This document shows positions 61,626-64,000 of a stretch of 64,000 nucleotides of DNA, in pieces (position 1 is the first letter of the stretch; each line of letters starts with the position of its first letter). Both the position numbers and the translations under genes were made by a program. The notes under the pieces were generated by a model. That model saw only the letters and a program-made list of their open reading frames with translations, made no database searches and was not told the origin of the DNA. Source of the DNA: Pelagomonas calceolata (Eukaryota > Sar > Pelagophyceae > Pelagomonadales > Pelagomonadaceae); NCBI GenBank assembly GCA_918797485.1, contig CAKKNE010000004.1, positions 2,604,001-2,668,000 of the forward strand, given 5' to 3'.

Positions 61626-64000
61626 ATGAACGTCACATCGCTGCGGCGGCCGGCGAACAAGCCGCGGCGCCCCGCCTGGCGCGCGCCGGGGCCGGCCAAG
61701 GTGCCGAGCTGGAGCGCGCGGCCGCCGGCGCAAGTCGTCCGCCGCACGACGCGGACGACGGTCGTCCAGGTCGACGACGCGCAGTTGTTCGCCGAGGAGG
61801 CGCCGCGCGCGCCGCCGGCGCGCGTCGCGGCCGCGCCGCCGCCGCCGCCGCCCGCGTGGTCGCCCGGCACGCCGCGCGCGGCGTCGCCGCCGCCGCCGCC
61901 CTTCGTGCACCAGGGCGTCGTCGAGTGGTCGCCGCCCCGGCCCGAGGACGCCGACGACGACATCGTCTGGGCGCGGCCCCGGCCGCTGCCGCGGCCCGCG
62001 CCGGCGCCCGTCCTCCAAGCGAGCGACAGAGCCGTCCGCGAGCAACAGCCGCCGCGGTCGCCCCTCGAGAAGCTCGAGTCGCTCGCGGCCGACGGCGACA
62101 GCGACGACGAGTCCGCGTCGATGCCCCGCGACAGCGACGACGCATCGAGCGCGGCGTCGCCGCCGGCGCGGCCGAATGTCCGCGACGACGACGGGCCCGC
62201 GTCGCCGACGACGATGGAGGCCGTCGGCCTGCTCGTCGAGCACGCCGCGCGGCTCGAGGACGAGGTCCGGCGCCGCACGGGCGTCCTCGAGGACGAGGTG
62301 ATCCGGCTGCGGACCGAGGGCGCGGCCCAGGAGACGGCCGCGCTCCGGGGCGAGCTCGCGGAGCTCCGGGCGGCGATCCTTGGCGCCGTCCGGCGCGACC
62401 CCGAGCCGCACGACGAGATTGAGAGACTGCGGGACGAGGTCGCAGAGCTCCGGGCCTCGGCGCGCCTGCCGCCCGAGGACTTAGGTGATGCGCTCGCCGC
62501 CGTCACGCGCGCCGCCGTCGACAAGGTCGCCGCCGTGCGGAACCAGGTGGCAGATCGGCACTGGGTACCGGAGGACGCCGTGGCGCCGACCGGCGTCGAA
62601 CAAGCTTCGGCAGATCGGCACCGAGCACAGGATGACGACGCCGCAGAGCGGACTGGCGTCGAACAAGCGTCGCCGGTAGGAGACGCGGCCGAGGACCCCT
62701 GGGCGCCGCTGACGACGGCCGACGGCCACGTCTACTGGTACCACACGGAGACGCACGAGACGACGTGGGAGCGGCCCGTGCCTCCTACGGCGCCGGCGGG
62801 CGCGGCGGAGGAGCTGGCGGCGACGGCCCGCGCGCTCGCCGCGCGGGACGCCCGGATCGCCGAGCTCGAGGCGAGGCTGGAGGCGGCCGCGGCGCCCGTC
62901 CCGGAGCCTACGCGGCAACCCGCCGCCGCCCCGGCGCCGCCGGCGGGCGCCTGGGCGCCGCTGACGGCGCCGACGGGCGACGTCTACTGGTACCATACCG
63001 AGACGCACGAGACGACGTGGGAGCGGCCCGTGCCCGTGGCTGCGCCGACGCCTGCTCCGCAACCCGTCGCCGCGCCGGAGGCCGTTCCTACCGCGCCGGC
63101 GCCCGTCTTTGCCCCGGCGCACACGGCTGCGCCGGAGCCCGCGTCTACGGCGGGCGGTCTCGCGGCGCAGCTCGAGCTGTGCTCGGCGCTCCAGGGCCTC
63201 GGCACGCTGCTGGACGGCCCGGACGCAGCCGCCGCGCCGCCGAGGCCCGACGACGCCAAGCTGGAGGGCCTCGTCGGCGACCTCATCGGCGCGCTGAAGA
63301 CCGACGCGGGCAAGCGCGACTTCGAGCGCCTCGCGGCGCAGCAGGCCGCGCGGGACGCCGACGCGCCTGCGGAGCCGGACGACTTCGTCTGGACGCCCGC
63401 CCGGCCGCCGACGCCTCCGGCCGCCCCCGCCGCGCCGACGCCTTCGGCTCAACACGAGTTCCAGTCGCGCCGCGCGTCGCTCAAGCGCGTGGTCCGTGAC
63501 GAGGCGCCGGCGCCCGACGCGCCCGCGCGCGCCGCAGTCGAGGAAACACGAGCCGAGGCCGAGGCCGAGAAAGCTCTGCGCGCCGAGAACGCGCGCCTCC
63601 GCGAGGAAATGGAGCGCGCCGCGGCGGCGCGCGAAGCCGAGAACGCACGCCTCCGCGCGGAGATGGAAGAGCTCCGGCGCGCCGCGGAACGGCCGGCGCC
63701 GCGCGACGACGCGACGACGGCCGCCGCGGCCCCGATCCTCGCCGAGCTCGAGGCGCGCGCCGCTCGCTTGCGCGAGCTCGAGGAGGCAGCCGTCGCGTCG
63801 GCCGCGGCGCGCGCCGCGGCGGATGCCGCGGCGGCGGCGCGCTGCGACCGCGCGTTCACGGCCATGGACGCCGCGGCGCAGGCCGCCTCCGAGGCGGCGG
63901 CGGCGGCCGCGCTGCCCGTGTTGCCTCCGGCCGCTCCCGCCGCGCCCACAGTAGCCGCGCTGCCCGTGGCACCGGCCGCCGCGCCGACGCCTCCGGCCGC
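61626..64000 (+). CDS. Large WW-domain and coiled-coil protein, 3'-partial
   Basis: The frame is open from the ATG at 61626 to the window edge, at least 791 residues. The N-terminal 180 residues are Pro/Arg-rich (PPAWSPGTPRAASPPPPPFV). Coiled coils follow ('LLVEHAARLEDEVRRRTGVL', 'IERLRDEVAELRASARL'). Two nearly identical WW domains lie at about 62700-62777 and 62952-63029 ('WAPLTTADGHVYWYHTETHE', 'TTWERPV'). More coiled coil comes after 63540 ('AENARLREEMERAAAAREAE'). WW domains bind proline motifs, and the protein's own Pro-rich N-terminus is a possible partner. A scaffold role is likely. Function unknown. Confidence 0.75.
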   Translation, partial: MNVTSLRRPANKPRRPAWRAPGPAKVPSWSARPPAQVVRRTTRTTVVQVDDAQLFAEEAPRAPPARVAAAPPPPPPAWSPGTPRAASPPPPPFVHQGVVEWSPPRPEDADDDIVWARPRPLPRPAPAPVLQASDRAVREQQPPRSPLEKLESLAADGDSDDESASMPRDSDDASSAASPPARPNVRDDDGPASPTTMEAVGLLVEHAARLEDEVRRRTGVLEDEVIRLRTEGAAQETAALRGELAELRAAILGAVRRDPEPHDEIERLRDEVAELRASARLPPEDLGDALAAVTRAAVDKVAAVRNQVADRHWVPEDAVAPTGVEQASADRHRAQDDDAAERTGVEQASPVGDAAEDPWAPLTTADGHVYWYHTETHETTWERPVPPTAPAGAAEELAATARALAARDARIAELEARLEAAAAPVPEPTRQPAAAPAPPAGAWAPLTAPTGDVYWYHTETHETTWERPVPVAAPTPAPQPVAAPEAVPTAPAPVFAPAHTAAPEPASTAGGLAAQLELCSALQGLGTLLDGPDAAAAPPRPDDAKLEGLVGDLIGALKTDAGKRDFERLAAQQAARDADAPAEPDDFVWTPARPPTPPAAPAAPTPSAQHEFQSRRASLKRVVRDEAPAPDAPARAAVEETRAEAEAEKALRAENARLREEMERAAAAREAENARLRAEMEELRRAAERPAPRDDATTAAAAPILAELEARAARLRELEEAAVASAAARAAADAAAAARCDRAFTAMDAAAQAASEAAAAAALPVLPPAAPAAPTVAALPVAPAAAPTPPA

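Noticed and set aside
60357-62411. One 684-residue minus-strand protein
   Set aside because: The part beyond 61079 is the mirror of the WW/coiled-coil gene and the frame is open only because of GC richness. A signal peptide at MMRCLLLL marks the true start.

Overview
The window looks like nuclear DNA of a small, GC-rich, gene-dense stramenopile alga, most likely a pelagophyte of the Aureococcus/Pelagomonas kind. The evidence is: about 40 short-spaced genes on both strands, eukaryotic families (histone H2A.X, SmF, Tim9, mitochondrial Hsp70, UTP25, HID1, DCAF7, Derlin, GH47 mannosidase), an APP1-type phosphatase, a Myb/SANT-like domain that I associate with stramenopile genomes, and introner elements with 8-bp target duplications of the kind known from pelagophytes. 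Genus is an inference. One or two flagellum-type proteins would favour a flagellated species, but weakly.

Layout. 1-10.4 kb: RAP-domain protein, WD40 protein with a RING-like insert, STI1-domain co-chaperone, DysF-like/class 3 lipase fusion, CID/G-patch splicing factor, and a glycosyltransferase cut off at its 5' end. 10.56-15.05 kb: a macrosatellite of six 741-751-bp units, with a stray fragment near 15.65 kb. 15.9-25.2 kb: membrane protein, FAM20-like kinase, GH47 mannosidase, alpha/beta hydrolase, Derlin, EF-hand-like protein, H2A.X with a tRNA-Arg gene inside its intron, F-box-like protein. 25.3-49.6 kb: LRR coiled-coil protein, F-box/LRR protein, DCAF7, mitochondrial Hsp70, Tim9, a Tudor-like protein, ADAT2, a secreted Cys-rich protein, UTP25, HID1, APP1 phosphatase, three small or flagellar-type genes, RpiB, Mpv17-like. 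49.77-50.57 kb: an 801-bp foldback element. 50.8-64 kb: secreted DnaJ/thioredoxin protein, SANT-like regulator, bZIP, bL32m, INO80C-like, EME1-like, SmF, a type I membrane protein, and a WW/coiled-coil protein running off the right edge.

Two genome-wide systems show through. First, seven spliceosomal introns in six genes are introner elements. In the better preserved ones the intron starts on the first base of an 8-bp target duplication (GT or GC) and ends on the CAG of the element, so splicing restores the pre-insertion reading frame; three of the seven must use a GC 5' splice site. Second, a 22-25-bp imperfect palindrome (CTAGTGTCTTAC...GCCGCTAGC) occurs at 14 non-satellite intergenic sites and once in each satellite unit. 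In 11 of the 14 it points toward a start codon 61-345 bp away. It often sits near a second shared motif (CCGCCCACTAGTCCTAGCAC...). I read it as a promoter or gene-boundary element not known to me.

Coordinates of spliced genes were worked out by hand from frame, splice sites and target duplications. No database searches were possible.
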